Shown: positions 9,345-20,404, numbered from the stretch's first letter. The stretch is 64,000 bases of DNA from Geminicoccaceae bacterium (GCA_025999455.1 AP024683.1:3164451-3228450); one strand, 5' to 3'. Notes: generated from the letters alone by a model not told the origin. Numbers and translations: made by a program.

Positions 9345-9366
9345 CATATGTACATCTCGTTATATC
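9345..9366 (-). promoter_or_regulatory. Putative promoter/operator of the arsR-metF-metH operon
   Basis: A sharply AT-rich island, CATATGTACATCTCGTTATATC on the plus strand at these positions, has ATAT half-sites at both ends about 12 bases apart. It lies 24 bases upstream of the regulator's start. On the minus strand TTGTTC-N17-TACATA overlaps it as a weak -35/-10 pair. This arrangement suits autoregulation by the ArsR-type protein. The palindrome is imperfect and the assignment is inference. Confidence 0.45.
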
Positions 9367-10242
9367 CTCGAACAAGCGGGGTTGTGCACCGGCCCTCACC
9401 CGCGAGCGCTCTCACGGCAGGCGCAACGACCTCGCCGTGCTCATCCGCCCCCGCCAGCCTCTCTCCGCGGGAACGCAATCGGCCGCGCCGTTTTCCCGTC
9501 TTTTCGGGCATCAAGAACATGCGGCAACGGCCCGAGCGCGGCGATGAGCGCGACAGATGTTCCGCCTCACCGGTTCCCGCCACGATTCGATCGAGACCTC
9601 GGGCGACGGCCGAGCGGGCGAAGTCGAAGGGACGCTCGGGCGCAGGGTGCGCCGAAACCATCCGCACGAGATGCGGCAGCGGGAGTTCCTCGAGCACGGC
9701 CGCGGCTCGCCGCGTCGTCGGCCGATCGGAGCCGCTGGCCACGCGGAGCGCGACGAGCGGCGGCGGACCGCTCCCCGCGTCTTTCGGCAGGTTCGTCCGC
9801 CGACTCCGCCCCGCGCCCCCGGCACCGCGGCCGAACGCGAGGCCGCCTCGTTCGCGGCACGGATCCGCCCGAGCAGGTCGTCGTGCGAGACCCAGGCCCC
9901 GGGCGGAAAGCCGAAGCGACGAGTCGACCGACGATTCGAGCGACCCGGTCACGGTCGGATACCGAGCCGTCGAGCCGCTCTCGGGTGGGCGACCCGCGTG
10001 GGACGTCCCGGAAAAAGCCGATCGCGGCGGCGGCGGAGCCCGCGGTATCGGCCCGGAGCCACACGTTCGGCCCGACGGGCGACCACGGTTTCGACGCGCC
10101 GGAGGCGACCGGTGGGCCGTGACGCGCGTTCACCGCGGCCGACGGGACCATCGGGCGCCACGCGTGCCGCTTCCGCGAGTCGATCGGCCGAGACGAGACC
10201 GGAGCTTGTGCCCGAGCCGGCCGGATCGAAACCGGCGCCGTG
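9367..10242. other. Gene-poor stretch, about 880 bp
   Basis: No supported gene. Several open frames cross it on both strands, as expected at this GC content, but their translations are Arg/Ser/Pro-rich with no family motif, signal peptide or plausible start with a ribosome site. I saw no tRNA, riboswitch core or tandem repeat. It could hold the 5' leader of the metF operon, a degraded gene or an unrecognised RNA. Confidence 0.5.
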
Positions 10243-10527
10243 TCAGGAGCGGTTTCGATCCTCCGACCGCCCGAGCCCGAGCCGACCGAGCGGTGGCTCG
10301 ACCGGGCCGTCGAGGAGCCAGGACAGGAGAAGGTCCTCGACCGCACGGCGCAGCTCGGCGGGGTAGAGCGCGAGGGCGTCGATGGCGGCGGTGACGCGGG
10401 CCGGGTCGCGCGTCGTGAGCGCCCGATCGAAGCGGCGGAAGAGGAGCGAATCGGCGCCCAAGAGCGCGCGCAGACGCTCGCGCAAGCCGTCGATCCCGAC
10501 GATCCGAGGTGCGATCCCGTAGCTCAC
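10243..10527 (-). CDS. Small hypothetical protein (94 aa)
   Basis: No family recognised. The translation is helical and acidic/basic balanced (DGLRERLRALLGADSLLFRR, then RDPARVTAAIDALALYPAEL), unlike the Arg-rich junk in the other frames, and this supports real coding. It has no signal peptide, membrane span or cysteine motif. The GTG start has GGGGAA about eight bases upstream. A CtrA-like box lies about 30 bp upstream. It is transcribed away from mlaA. The C-terminal 20 residues are low complexity. Confidence 0.5.
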   Translation of the reverse strand: MSYGIAPRIVGIDGLRERLRALLGADSLLFRRFDRALTTRDPARVTAAIDALALYPAELRRAVEDLLLSWLLDGPVEPPLGRLGLGRSEDRNRS

Positions 10528-10554
10528 CGACCGTTCCCCGATCCACCGCCACCA

Positions 10555-10569
10555 TTAACGTCGCGGTAA
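10555..10569. promoter_or_regulatory. CtrA-like box 3 (TTAA-N7-GTAA)
   Basis: TTAACGTCGCGGTAA has seven of eight half-site bases of TTAA-N7-TTAA. It lies in the divergent region between the small hypothetical gene (minus) and mlaA (plus), about 28 bp from the former's start. Binding is unproven. Confidence 0.3.
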
Positions 10570-10730
10570 CCTCTTAGCTGTAACGTCACCTACGGGTGCG
10601 GGTCGCGCGCCGAACGGCATAGGCCGGTACGGCTCGGGGATGCACGCCGCCCGGCTTGCCGGGTCGGGGCATCGGGTCTAGGTCGAGGGCTGGCCGAGTT
10701 GCGAGGCGCCGACCGCGCGAGCGAGGGACG

Positions 10731-11483
10731 ATGCGCGCAAAGAGGACGAACTTCGGCGTCACGCTGGTTCGGCTCGCAGCCGGCATCCTCGCGGCTTGGC
10801 TCCTGTCGATGCCGGCGGCACGGGCGGTCGAGCCGAACGATCCTCTGGAGCCGGTCAACCGCGTGATCTACGGCCTCAACGAGCTCGTCGACGTCGTGCT
10901 CTTGGGCCCGGTTTCCGAGGCCTATGGCGAGCTCCCCTCGCCCGTGCGCACCGGTGTGCGCAACGTGCTCGACAATCTTCGCGCACCCGTCACCTTCGTG
11001 AACGACCTCCTGCAGGGCGAACGCGAGCGGGCCGGAACGACCTTCGCCCGCTTCTTCATCAACAGCACGCTCGGGCTTTTCGGCCTGTTCGACGTCGCGA
11101 GCGAGCTCGGCCATCCGCAGCACGAGGAAGATTTCGGGCAAACGCTCGCGGTTTGGGGCTTGGGCGAGGGACCGTTCTTGATGCTGCCGCTCCTCGGACC
11201 TTCGACCTTGCGGGACGCGGCCGGCCTCGCCGTCGACCAACTGGCCTTCGACCCCTTCGCCTACACCGCGAGTGGCGACGTCGGCATCGCCCGTGGCGTC
11301 GGCGAAGCGGTCGACACGCGGCACCGGCTCGACGCCGTCGTCCGCGACGTCCGCCGCAACAGTCTCGACCCGTACGCCACCGTCCGTGCCGCCTATTTGC
11401 AGAGGCGGGGCGTGGAAATCCGCAACGGTCGGTCGGCGACGGGCGAGCCCGGCTACGAGTCGATCTTCCGGGACGACGAATGA
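10731..11483 (+). CDS. mlaA: MlaA/VacJ-family outer-membrane lipid-asymmetry protein
   Basis: MlaA removes mislocalised phospholipids from the outer leaflet of the outer membrane and passes them to MlaC. The 250-residue protein has a cleavable signal (about 1-32, ending MPAARA) followed by the family signature NDPLEPVNRVIYGLNE, a central GLFGLFDVAS segment and LMLPLLGPS. Many MlaA proteins are lipoproteins, but no lipobox cysteine is present here, so it is probably a plain periplasmic or integral outer-membrane form. The ATG follows a GAGGG site. The stop overlaps the mlaC start. The MlaFEDB transporter genes are not in the window. Confidence 0.9.
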   Translation: MRAKRTNFGVTLVRLAAGILAAWLLSMPAARAVEPNDPLEPVNRVIYGLNELVDVVLLGPVSEAYGELPSPVRTGVRNVLDNLRAPVTFVNDLLQGERERAGTTFARFFINSTLGLFGLFDVASELGHPQHEEDFGQTLAVWGLGEGPFLMLPLLGPSTLRDAAGLAVDQLAFDPFAYTASGDVGIARGVGEAVDTRHRLDAVVRDVRRNSLDPYATVRAAYLQRRGVEIRNGRSATGEPGYESIFRDDE

Positions 11484-12118
11484 TGGGAACGAGGGAGCAG
11501 ACGAAAGGAGCGGTGACGCGCCGCGCCTTGTTGGGCGTGGGCCTGCTGCTCGCCGCGACGTCGAGCGGCGCGGCTCGCGCCGATGGCGACACGCGTGCGC
11601 CGGCGGCGAAGTTCGTCGACGATCTCGGGCGCAAGGTCGTCGCGGTGCTCCGTGACCCCGGGCTCGACCGCGCGGCCCGGCTGCGTGAGCTCACCCGGCT
11701 GATCGACGAGGCGACCGACCTCGCCCTCGTGGCGCGCCTCGTGCTCGGCCGCTACTGGCGCGAGGCGAGCGAGGCGCAACGCCGGGAATACACGGCACTC
11801 TTCCGGGCCCTCGTCCTCAAGACGATGGCCGATCGGCTCGACAGCTACGGCGGCGAGACCTACGAGATCACCGGTGTCCAGCGCGTCGACGAGCGCGACA
11901 CGGTCGTCTCGACCCGCATCCAGCGGCCGGGCGGCCAACCGATCGCCGTCGACTGGCGGGTCCGCGCCGAGGGCGGCCGGCTCCTCTTGATCGACATCGT
12001 CGCCGAGGGCGTGAGCATGGTCGTGACCCAGCGCTCCGAGGTCGCCGAGATCGCCGGTCGCTCCGGGATCGACGGGCTCTTGCAGGAAATGCGTCGGCGA
12101 CTCGAGGGCACCGCCTGA
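11480..12118 (+). CDS. mlaC: MlaC/Ttg2D-family periplasmic phospholipid carrier
   Basis: A soluble periplasmic protein that shuttles phospholipid between MlaA and the inner-membrane MlaFEDB complex. In 212 residues it has an N-terminal signal with twin arginine (TRRALLGVG), then the MlaC fold: LTRLIDEATDLALVARLVLG, YWREASEAQRREYTALF, YGGETYEITG, TRIQRPGG, VDWRVR and LIDIVAEGVSM. Two adjacent in-frame ATG codons (11480, 11483) overlap the mlaA stop, so the pair is coupled. The pairing supports both assignments. Confidence 0.92.
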   Translation: MMGTREQTKGAVTRRALLGVGLLLAATSSGAARADGDTRAPAAKFVDDLGRKVVAVLRDPGLDRAARLRELTRLIDEATDLALVARLVLGRYWREASEAQRREYTALFRALVLKTMADRLDSYGGETYEITGVQRVDERDTVVSTRIQRPGGQPIAVDWRVRAEGGRLLLIDIVAEGVSMVVTQRSEVAEIAGRSGIDGLLQEMRRRLEGTA

Positions 12119-12559
12119 GCGGGCGGGCCACCCTCGGATCCACGCCGCGGAAAGAGCGCGCGACGCCCGAGCCGAACCGCGCTGCGGCAGCCGCCCGTCG
12201 CCGCCTCTCGGTCGGGCCGATCAGCGAACGCCGACCGGGTGTGACCGCGGGGGCGGCTCGGCCTCTCCCACCGCCGCGCCTGCGCGCGACCGTGGCCGTT
12301 CCTTGGCGCGTGAAAGAAACGGTCGGGACGTCCGCTCGATCGCGTCGAACCCGAGCGGTGGCGACCGTGCCGGCCGCCGCCGAACCGACCGTGCCGATGG
12401 TTCCACGGCCATGGCGGAGGTGCCGCGAAGCCGAGGTCGGGGGAGCGAGGCGCCCGTGGCCGGCGGTGCGGGTGAGGAGCGCGCCGCCGGTGGGCGAGCC
12501 AACCCGCCCGACGACGGCCGGCACAGCCCGACCGGCCCTCTCGCCTCGACCCGTCCCGA
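12119..12559. other. Convergent intergenic region, 441 bp
   Basis: Lies between the 3' ends of mlaC (plus) and the SSF-histidine kinase (minus). I see no supported gene, no clear hairpin with a T-run and no repeat; the translated frames are Arg-rich. It may simply be long spacer. Confidence 0.5.
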
Positions 12560-15298
12560 TCAGGCGGCCAGCGCCCCGACCTCCTCGGCAACCGGGAGGG
12601 TGAAGCAGAGCGCCGCACCGCCGAGCGAAGAATCCTCGACCCAGATCCGCCCACCGAAGCGTTCGACGATCTGGCGCGAGATCGTGAGGCCGAGCCCGGT
12701 GCCGGTGGGCTTCTGCGTGTTGAGGTCGCCCGTGAGCTGGTGGAACTTCTCGAAGACCGCCTCGCGATGGGCCGGCGGCACACCCGGCCCGTTGTCCTCG
12801 ACCCGGACCTCGAAGACGCCGCCCCGCCGCCGCAGCTCGACCCGCACCCGCCCGCCGGGGCTCGGGACGAACTTGCAGGCGTTCGAGAGCAGGTTGAGGA
12901 CCACCTGGACGATCCGGTCGCGGTCGCAGACCACCGGTGTGGCCTCCGCCGGGATCGCGACCTCGAGGGCGACTCCCTTCTCGGCGAAGATCCCCTCGCC
13001 CGCGCGGATGGCGGCGGCCACGAGCTCGCCGAGATCGGCTAGGCCGACCTGCCAATGCATCCGTCCCGATTCGATCTTCGAGAGGTCGAGGACGTCGTTG
13101 ATGAGGCGGGTGAGCCGCTCCGATTCGCTCGTGATGATGCGCAGAAAATGCGCCCGTTCGGCCTCGTCGAGCTCGGGATTGTCGAGCAGGATCTCGGAAA
13201 AGGAGCGGATCGAGGTCAAGGGCGTCCTGAGCTCGTGGCTCACGGTCGCCAAGAAATCGTCCTTCAGGCGATCGAGCTCGCGTAACCGCTCGTTGGCGCG
13301 GCGGAGCTCGGCCGTGGCGGCTTCGAGCTCCTGCGACTTTTGCTCGAGCCTGCGGCTGTATTCGAGAACCTTCTGGGTCTCGTCGAGGATCTCCATGAGC
13401 GCGTCGGGGCCGATCGTCTCGCCGCGCACGGTCGAGGCCACGACCGCCCGGGCCGAGGCGGCACCGATCGCCCGCGCGAGCTGCCGTTCGGCGCGCTCGA
13501 CGAGGCCCGCATCGGCGGGCTCGTCCGGGGCGAGCGGGCGGCCCCGTCGCGCCTCCTCGGCCCGCCAGATCGCCTCGGCGGCCGGCCGGCCCAGAAAGCG
13601 CACGAGGAGCTCCTCGAGGGCACCGACCTTGGCCTCGCCCCGCCAAAGGCGCGGTGTCCGCCGGCTCTCCTCGACGTCGACGAACAGGATCGCCTGGAGC
13701 CGTTCGAGGTCGGACGCCCGGGTCGAGAGGCTCACGAGGACGAGCAGGCCCGTGTTGACCGCCAAGCTCCAGATCGCGCAGTGGGCGACCGGGTTCAGGC
13801 CCTCGAGCCCGAAGAGCGCGGTCGGGCGCAGCAGATCGAATCCGAAGGGACCCTCGGTCACGAGGCTCGTCGGCAGGACGCCGGCCGTCACGAAAGACGG
13901 CAGCACCAAGGTGTAGAGCCAAAGCGCGAAGCCCGCGAGCAGGCCGGCCACCGCGCCGTTGCGGTTCGCCCCCTTCCAGGTGATGCCGAGGAGGAGGAGC
14001 GGGGCGAACTGGGCCACACCGGCGAAGGCGATGTAGCCGATGCTCACGAGGCCCATGGCCTCGCCCACACCGTGGAAGAAGAGATAGCCGCCCAAAATGG
14101 CGAGCACGATGCCGGCCCGCCGCACACCCAGGATGAGGCGGGTCAAGTCCGGCTTCTCGGCGAGCCCGAGGGCCCGGACCCGCAGCAGGATCGGCATGAC
14201 GAGATCGTTCGAGATCATGGTCGAGACCGCGACCGTCTCGACGATGACCATGGCGGTGGCGGCCGAAAGACCGCCCAGGAAGGCGAGGATCGCGAGCCAG
14301 CCCTGGCCGTGCACGAGCGGCAGGGCGAGGACGAAGCTGTCGGCCTCGCGCACGTCGCCGCCGAGCAGAAGCCCGCCGAAGGCGATCGGCAGCACGAAGA
14401 GGTTGATGACGAAGAGGTAGAGCGGAAAGAGCCAGCTCGCCCGCTCGAGATGGCGGATGTCGAGATTCTCGATCACGACGACCTGGAACTGCCGCGGCAG
14501 GAGGAGTGCCGCGAGCCCGGAGAGGAGCGTGAGGACGAACCAGTCGGCGGCACCCAGCCGGGTCCCCTCGAAAGCGAGCCGTTCCGTCAAGCCGGCTTCC
14601 TCGGCACGGGCGAGGAGGTCGAACGGACCGCCGAAGAGGGTCCAGGTGACGAACACGCCCACCGCCAGGAAACAGACGAGCTTGACGATGCTCTCGAAGG
14701 CGATCGCGAGCACCATGCCTTGATGGTGCTCGGTGGCGTCGATGTGGCGGGTCCCGAAGAGGATGCTGAAGACGGCGAGGACGAGCGCGACGATCAAAGC
14801 GGTGTCGGCACCGATACCGGGCAGGACCGCGCGCCCTCCCTCGTGGCCGATCAACAGCTCGATGCCGGTCGCGACCGCCTTGAGCTGCAAGGAGATGTAG
14901 GGGATCGAGCCGACCAGGGCGACGATCGTCACGAGCCCCGCCACGGTGCCGCTCTTGCCGTAGCGGGCGGAGGCGAAGTCGGCGATCGAGGTGATGCCGT
15001 ACGCTTTCGTGATGACCAGGATCTTGCGGACCACGCCGAGGAAGAGGAAGGCCAGGAGCGTGGGCCCGAGATAGACCGGCAAGAAGCCCACACCTTGGGC
15101 CGCGGCGACGCCCACACTGCCGAAATAGGTCCAAGCCGTGCAGTAGACGGCGAGGGAGAGCGTGTAGACGTAGGGATTGGCGATGACGCTGCGGCCGGCC
15201 TCGGCGCGGCGGTCGCCCCAAGAGGCGATCGCGAAGAGGAGTGCGAGATAGAGGAGCGAGACGAGGACGGCCGCGGAGGCGAGCGAGCCCATGCTCAC
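12560..15298 (-). CDS. Hybrid sodium/solute symporter (SSF)-histidine kinase
   Basis: A 912-residue membrane sensor. Residues about 1-520 form a 12- to 13-helix SSF/SLC5 transporter-like domain (YTLSLAVYCTAWTYFGSVG, AYGITSIADFASARYGKSG). A linker and coiled coil follow, then HisKA with the phosphoacceptor His688 (SHELRTPL) and HATPase_c with N-box NLLSNACKF, DNGPGVP and TGTGLGLTI. Relatives include CbrA and CrbS, which tie carbon or acetate uptake to two-component output. It is the last gene of a four-gene operon; GTGA couples it to the small membrane protein upstream. The response regulator at the operon head is its likely partner. The ligand is unknown. Confidence 0.93.
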   Translation of the reverse strand: MSMGSLASAAVLVSLLYLALLFAIASWGDRRAEAGRSVIANPYVYTLSLAVYCTAWTYFGSVGVAAAQGVGFLPVYLGPTLLAFLFLGVVRKILVITKAYGITSIADFASARYGKSGTVAGLVTIVALVGSIPYISLQLKAVATGIELLIGHEGGRAVLPGIGADTALIVALVLAVFSILFGTRHIDATEHHQGMVLAIAFESIVKLVCFLAVGVFVTWTLFGGPFDLLARAEEAGLTERLAFEGTRLGAADWFVLTLLSGLAALLLPRQFQVVVIENLDIRHLERASWLFPLYLFVINLFVLPIAFGGLLLGGDVREADSFVLALPLVHGQGWLAILAFLGGLSAATAMVIVETVAVSTMISNDLVMPILLRVRALGLAEKPDLTRLILGVRRAGIVLAILGGYLFFHGVGEAMGLVSIGYIAFAGVAQFAPLLLLGITWKGANRNGAVAGLLAGFALWLYTLVLPSFVTAGVLPTSLVTEGPFGFDLLRPTALFGLEGLNPVAHCAIWSLAVNTGLLVLVSLSTRASDLERLQAILFVDVEESRRTPRLWRGEAKVGALEELLVRFLGRPAAEAIWRAEEARRGRPLAPDEPADAGLVERAERQLARAIGAASARAVVASTVRGETIGPDALMEILDETQKVLEYSRRLEQKSQELEAATAELRRANERLRELDRLKDDFLATVSHELRTPLTSIRSFSEILLDNPELDEAERAHFLRIITSESERLTRLINDVLDLSKIESGRMHWQVGLADLGELVAAAIRAGEGIFAEKGVALEVAIPAEATPVVCDRDRIVQVVLNLLSNACKFVPSPGGRVRVELRRRGGVFEVRVEDNGPGVPPAHREAVFEKFHQLTGDLNTQKPTGTGLGLTISRQIVERFGGRIWVEDSSLGGAALCFTLPVAEEVGALAA

Positions 15299-15489
15299 TC
15301 TCCGTCGGCACGCTCGATCGACCAGGCGGCGATGGCGATCACCGCCCCCCAGGCGAGGAACAGGTAGAAGGGGAGCAGGGGCAGACCGCCGAGGGCGAGC
15401 CGATCGATCACGGCGAGCATCGGGAAATTGAGCAGCACGAGGGCGACGAGCGCGAGCGCCAGCAGTCGGGCGAGGCGCGGCTCAGACAT
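15295..15489 (-). CDS. Small two-TM membrane protein paired with SSF-kinase
   Basis: A 64-residue protein with two hydrophobic helices (about 8-28 and 35-57) separated by a short loop (VIDRLALGG). Size and position match the small accessory subunits (DUF4212/DUF485-like) encoded next to SSF transporters and SSF kinases, but I cannot assign the exact family. It overlaps the exonuclease fusion gene upstream by eight bases and the kinase gene downstream by four, so all three are translated together. Confidence 0.75.
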   Translation of the reverse strand: MSEPRLARLLALALVALVLLNFPMLAVIDRLALGGLPLLPFYLFLAWGAVIAIAAWSIERADGE

Positions 15490-17560
15490 CGCGCACCGCC
15501 TCCGGCGGTCGTGCGCGTTGACGGCGGATCTCGACCATCGAGCGGCTCGCGCGGATCGCCTCGCCGAGTGTCGTGATGCCGCGCACCTCGAGCGTGCCGA
15601 TCAGGCGCACGAGGATCTCGGCGGTGGCGAGGCTGTCGCCGAGTGCCGTGTGCCGGCCGCGTACCGTGACGCCGAGGCGGGCCGCCACACCGTCGAGGCT
15701 CTGATCGCCTTCGTGGTCCTGGAGGAAGGCGGCGAGCAAGAGCGTGTCGAGGACCGGCTGGTCGAAGCGGACCCCGGCCCGGCGCTCGTATTTGCGCAGG
15801 AACGAGAGGTCGAAGGCAGCGTTGTGGGCGACCAGCACGGCGCCTTCGGCGAACCGGGCGAAGCGGGCGAGTACGAGTTCGGGCGGCGGCTTGCCGCGGA
15901 CCATTTCGGGTGTGATGCCGTGGAAGCGGATCGAGGCTTCCGGGATCGGCCGGCCCGGATCGACCAGGCAATCGAACACTTCGCCGTGGATCACCCGCCC
16001 GTTGACGACGCGGACCGCGGCGAGCTGCAAGAGGTCGTCGGTCTCGACGTCGAGCCCCGTGGTCTCGCAATCGAACACGACGTAGGTGAGCGAACGCAGC
16101 GGGCGGCCTTCGAGGCTCCCGGGCGAGGCTTCGAGGTCGAAGTCGTAGAATTCCGGCCGGGGCGGGAGGACGGGCGCCACCCGCACGGGATAGTGCCCGG
16201 TGGGGGGCGGCAGCGGCAGGTGCAGGACCGCACCGTCGGCGGTCGCCGCGAGCCAGGGCTCGGCGCCGTGCCGTTCGGCGATCTCACGGCCGGTGAAGGG
16301 CAGGCCGAAGCGGTCGAGCTTGGCGTCGAGCCAGGCGTCGAATTCGGCGCGCGTCGGCACCGGCCCCGCCCAGGCGAGGCGCAGCGTGCAGCCCTGCGGC
16401 CGCTCGCGGGCCGAAAGCCGGACCTCGCGCACGCCGCGCTCGGCGAGCCAGTCGACGAAGCTCGAAAGCCAGAGCACGAGCGTGCCGCAATCGGCGCTCG
16501 CCCACACGCTCGGCCCGTCGCTGCCGAGCTGCACGGCCGAGCCGCGGGCGGCGAGGCGCTCCGCGAGCACCTCGGCGAGGTCGCCCGTCGCGAGATCGTA
16601 GAGCGGCCATTGCCGTAGGGTCAGGGCGCGAGCCTCGGCGGCGAGCTCGCCGAAGAGCTTCTCGAGGCGCCCGGCCTCCTCTTCGACGATCCGCGCGAAC
16701 CAGGCGGTCTGCTCGTCGGGCCGGCTGTCGCGCAGGACCTCGGCGGCGGCGCGGATCGAGGCCACGGGACCGCGCCAGGCGGTTTCGAGCTGGTCGAGGA
16801 GGCGCCCCGTGCTCCCCGTCACGACGAGCCCGGCCTCGGCGATCGCGAGGACGAAGCCCTCGCTGCCGGGCGGGTCCTCGCCCACGAGGCTCAAGCGGCA
16901 GCGCAACAGCCGCCCGGTCTCGCTCGCCGCGGCGATGAAAGGTTCGCCGGCACGCGCCGGCCCGTCCTTGCCGGCGGTGCGGCGCAGGAGGTCGACGTGG
17001 TAGGCGAGGGTCTCACGCGAGACGATCTCGAAGATCGACCGGCCGAGCCCGAGCCCGGCCGGGGCACCGAGCAGGGTCACGGCGGCGTCGTTGTAGAGCA
17101 GGATCCGGCCGTCCGGGGCAGCGTGCACGAGCCCCTCGCCCACGTCCTTGAGAATGGCGGCGAGCCGGCGGCGATCGGCTTCGGCCGCGGCCCTCGCCCG
17201 CGCCCGTTCGTCGGCGAGCCGGTCTTCGGCGCCGACCACGCGTTCGATCAGCTCGTCGAGCCGTGCGGGCAGGGCCCCGAGGGCGTGCCGCCGCGGCAGG
17301 ACGAGCCGCTCGCGCCGACCGGTGCCGAGTACGGTCTCGATCGCCCGGACCAGCGTCCGGCTCGGCGCCAGGACGAGGCGCTCGACCGCCGCGGCGGCCG
17401 CGAGCAGTGCCAGGGCGAGCAGGGCACCGGTGGCGAGCGCGGCGGTACCCGCCCCGGGTTCCGTGCCGTGCAGGCGGGCGGAAGCGAAGATGCCGAGGCC
17501 CAGGGCCGCGAGGGCGAGCGTCCCACCCGCGAGCCAGACCACCTGTCGGGCCGTGGGCAC
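15482..17560 (-). CDS. Membrane PAS-pseudokinase-DEDDh exonuclease fusion
   Basis: A 692-residue composite protein. Two transmembrane helices (about 7-27 and 40-60) are followed by a coiled coil, a PAS domain (about 133-245), a HisKA/HATPase-like region (about 250-450) and a DnaQ-type 3'-5' exonuclease (about 490-670). The exonuclease has the full DEDDh set: D497, E499, D584, H637, D642. In the kinase-like part the phosphoacceptor position is lost (ETAWRGP where SHELRTP is usual; Thr at 260), and no clear ATP-binding boxes remain. DnaQ-like proteins are known beside CrbS-type SSF kinases, but their job there is obscure. The GTG start lies 10 bp after the response regulator. Confidence 0.9.
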   Translation of the reverse strand: MPTARQVVWLAGGTLALAALGLGIFASARLHGTEPGAGTAALATGALLALALLAAAAAVERLVLAPSRTLVRAIETVLGTGRRERLVLPRRHALGALPARLDELIERVVGAEDRLADERARARAAAEADRRRLAAILKDVGEGLVHAAPDGRILLYNDAAVTLLGAPAGLGLGRSIFEIVSRETLAYHVDLLRRTAGKDGPARAGEPFIAAASETGRLLRCRLSLVGEDPPGSEGFVLAIAEAGLVVTGSTGRLLDQLETAWRGPVASIRAAAEVLRDSRPDEQTAWFARIVEEEAGRLEKLFGELAAEARALTLRQWPLYDLATGDLAEVLAERLAARGSAVQLGSDGPSVWASADCGTLVLWLSSFVDWLAERGVREVRLSARERPQGCTLRLAWAGPVPTRAEFDAWLDAKLDRFGLPFTGREIAERHGAEPWLAATADGAVLHLPLPPPTGHYPVRVAPVLPPRPEFYDFDLEASPGSLEGRPLRSLTYVVFDCETTGLDVETDDLLQLAAVRVVNGRVIHGEVFDCLVDPGRPIPEASIRFHGITPEMVRGKPPPELVLARFARFAEGAVLVAHNAAFDLSFLRKYERRAGVRFDQPVLDTLLLAAFLQDHEGDQSLDGVAARLGVTVRGRHTALGDSLATAEILVRLIGTLEVRGITTLGEAIRASRSMVEIRRQRARPPEAVRDV

Positions 17561-17570
17561 GGCCGACGCC

Positions 17571-17942
17571 TCAGGCGACCTCCAGCATGCGCTTGACCTG
17601 TTCGACGAGCTCGCGGGTCGAGAAGGGTTTCGTCACGTAGGCATCCGCCCCGAGCGCCAAGCCGCGTTCGCGCTCGGCCTCGCGGCCGCGCGCGGTGAGC
17701 ATGATGATCTTCGTATCCCGCCATTCGGGCTTGGCGCGGATCCGCTCGCAGACTTCGTAGCCGTCGAATTCCGGCATCATGACGTCGAGCAGCATGAGAT
17801 CGGGGGGGTCGCCCTCGAGGGCCTTCAAGGCTTCGCCGCCGCTGCGCGCGACCTGGACGTCGAAACCCGCCCGGCGCATCAGGAACTCGAGGCTCAAGAC
17901 GATGTTGGGCTCGTCGTCCACCACGAGGACCCGCTTGGCCAT
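17571..17942 (-). CDS. Single-domain response regulator
   Basis: A 123-residue CheY-like receiver with no output domain. Acidic pocket D9-D10, phospho-acceptor D53 ([13 protein letters not shown]), T83 and K105 are all present, so it should be phosphorylated. The ATG at 17942 has a strong GGGGAGG site; an upstream in-frame extension is poorly conserved in character. It heads the operon with the exonuclease fusion, the small membrane protein and the SSF-kinase. CrbR/ErdR-type partners carry a LuxR-like DNA-binding domain, but this one does not, so its output must be another protein, possibly the exonuclease fusion. Confidence 0.93.
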   Translation of the reverse strand: MAKRVLVVDDEPNIVLSLEFLMRRAGFDVQVARSGGEALKALEGDPPDLMLLDVMMPEFDGYEVCERIRAKPEWRDTKIIMLTARGREAERERGLALGADAYVTKPFSTRELVEQVKRMLEVA

Positions 17943-18190
17943 CTTCGCCTCCCCGCCCGGTCCACCCGACCGGGCCGTCACCTCCGTCTCCGCCAATAGC
18001 CCGGTCGGGGCAAGGCCCTAAGGGACGTGTTGCCGCGGGCGCGCGGCTCGCGGTGTCTCGGCCGGAACTGCCGCCGCGGCCGCCGACCTCGCCCGATCGG
18101 CGAGCCGACCGCTTCCGCACCCGCGGGGGACGCGCTAGAAGGCGGCCGGCTCGTCCCCGACACCCCCCGACATACCCATCGAGGAGCCGC

Positions 18191-19873
<1,683 letters not shown>

Positions 19874-19929
19874 GCGCCGGCGGCGCGACGGGCGTCGTCC
19901 GCTCCGCAGGCGCGCCGAGGAGGGATGCG

Positions 19930-20382
19930 ATGATGAAGCTTCGATCGGTCGGTCCGGGATTCGGCACGGCGGTCCTCGCCCCTCTCCTCCTCGCGGGCTG
20001 CGTCGACCCGCTCGTCAACCGCCCCGGGGGTGAGGTCGAGCGCTGGAGCGGCCGGGCCGAGGCGGTGGAGGCGGCGGATTTGCGCTGCCGGCCGATCGAA
20101 TTCGAGCTCTTCCGCGACGGCCTCGCGATCGGTGGCCGGGCGCGCGAGCTCGACGCCCCCGAGGGCGGGATCGCCGGGCTCGGCGGCTGGTGGGTCGAAG
20201 GGACCGCCAACCCGAACGGTAGCTTCCTCTTCACCTTGCGCCGGTCGGGACCGGTCCTCGAGGAGGGGCCGCGGCCGAATTCGGTCTGGCGCGGGAAATT
20301 CGGACCCGGCGAGGTGGTGGCGGTCGAACAGCCGCCCTCCTGCGGTCGACGGGCGCGGCTCGTGCGGGCGGCGGAGAGCTGA
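19930..20382 (+). CDS. Putative lipoprotein, function unknown
   Basis: A 150-residue protein with a signal peptide ending in a lipobox (LLLAGC, Cys about 23), so it is probably lipid-anchored. The mature part is small and beta-rich, with a conserved-looking centre (GLGGWWVEGTANPNGSFLF) and two further cysteines (LRC, PSC) that could form a disulfide. No family recognised. An AGGAGGG site lies just before the start. It is followed 22 bp later by the K+ channel gene, perhaps in the same transcript. Confidence 0.75.
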   Translation: MMKLRSVGPGFGTAVLAPLLLAGCVDPLVNRPGGEVERWSGRAEAVEAADLRCRPIEFELFRDGLAIGGRARELDAPEGGIAGLGGWWVEGTANPNGSFLFTLRRSGPVLEEGPRPNSVWRGKFGPGEVVAVEQPPSCGRRARLVRAAES

Positions 20383-20404
20383 CCCGCCCTTCGAGGCGGC
20401 GACG

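Noticed and set aside
9367-9620. A second cobalamin or SAH riboswitch ahead of the metF-metH operon
   Set aside because: A stretch reading GGGAACCGGTGAGG on the minus strand looked suggestive, but no B12 box (CGCAACTG) or SAH-riboswitch core accompanies it.
8333-9952. Extension of metF upstream to an 846-residue fusion
   Set aside because: The extra part is out of frame with the ArsR-methyltransferase gene and lacks motifs; the ATGA overlap fixes the metF start at 8332.
9557-10366. A 269-codon plus-strand frame in the gene-poor stretch
   Set aside because: Arg/Ser/Pro-rich translation without motif, ribosome site or plausible fold.
11868-15311. A 1147-codon open frame on the minus strand over the SSF-kinase
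   Set aside because: Arg/Pro/Gly-rich translation in a shifted frame, whereas the 12560-15298 frame shows full SSF, HisKA and HATPase motifs.
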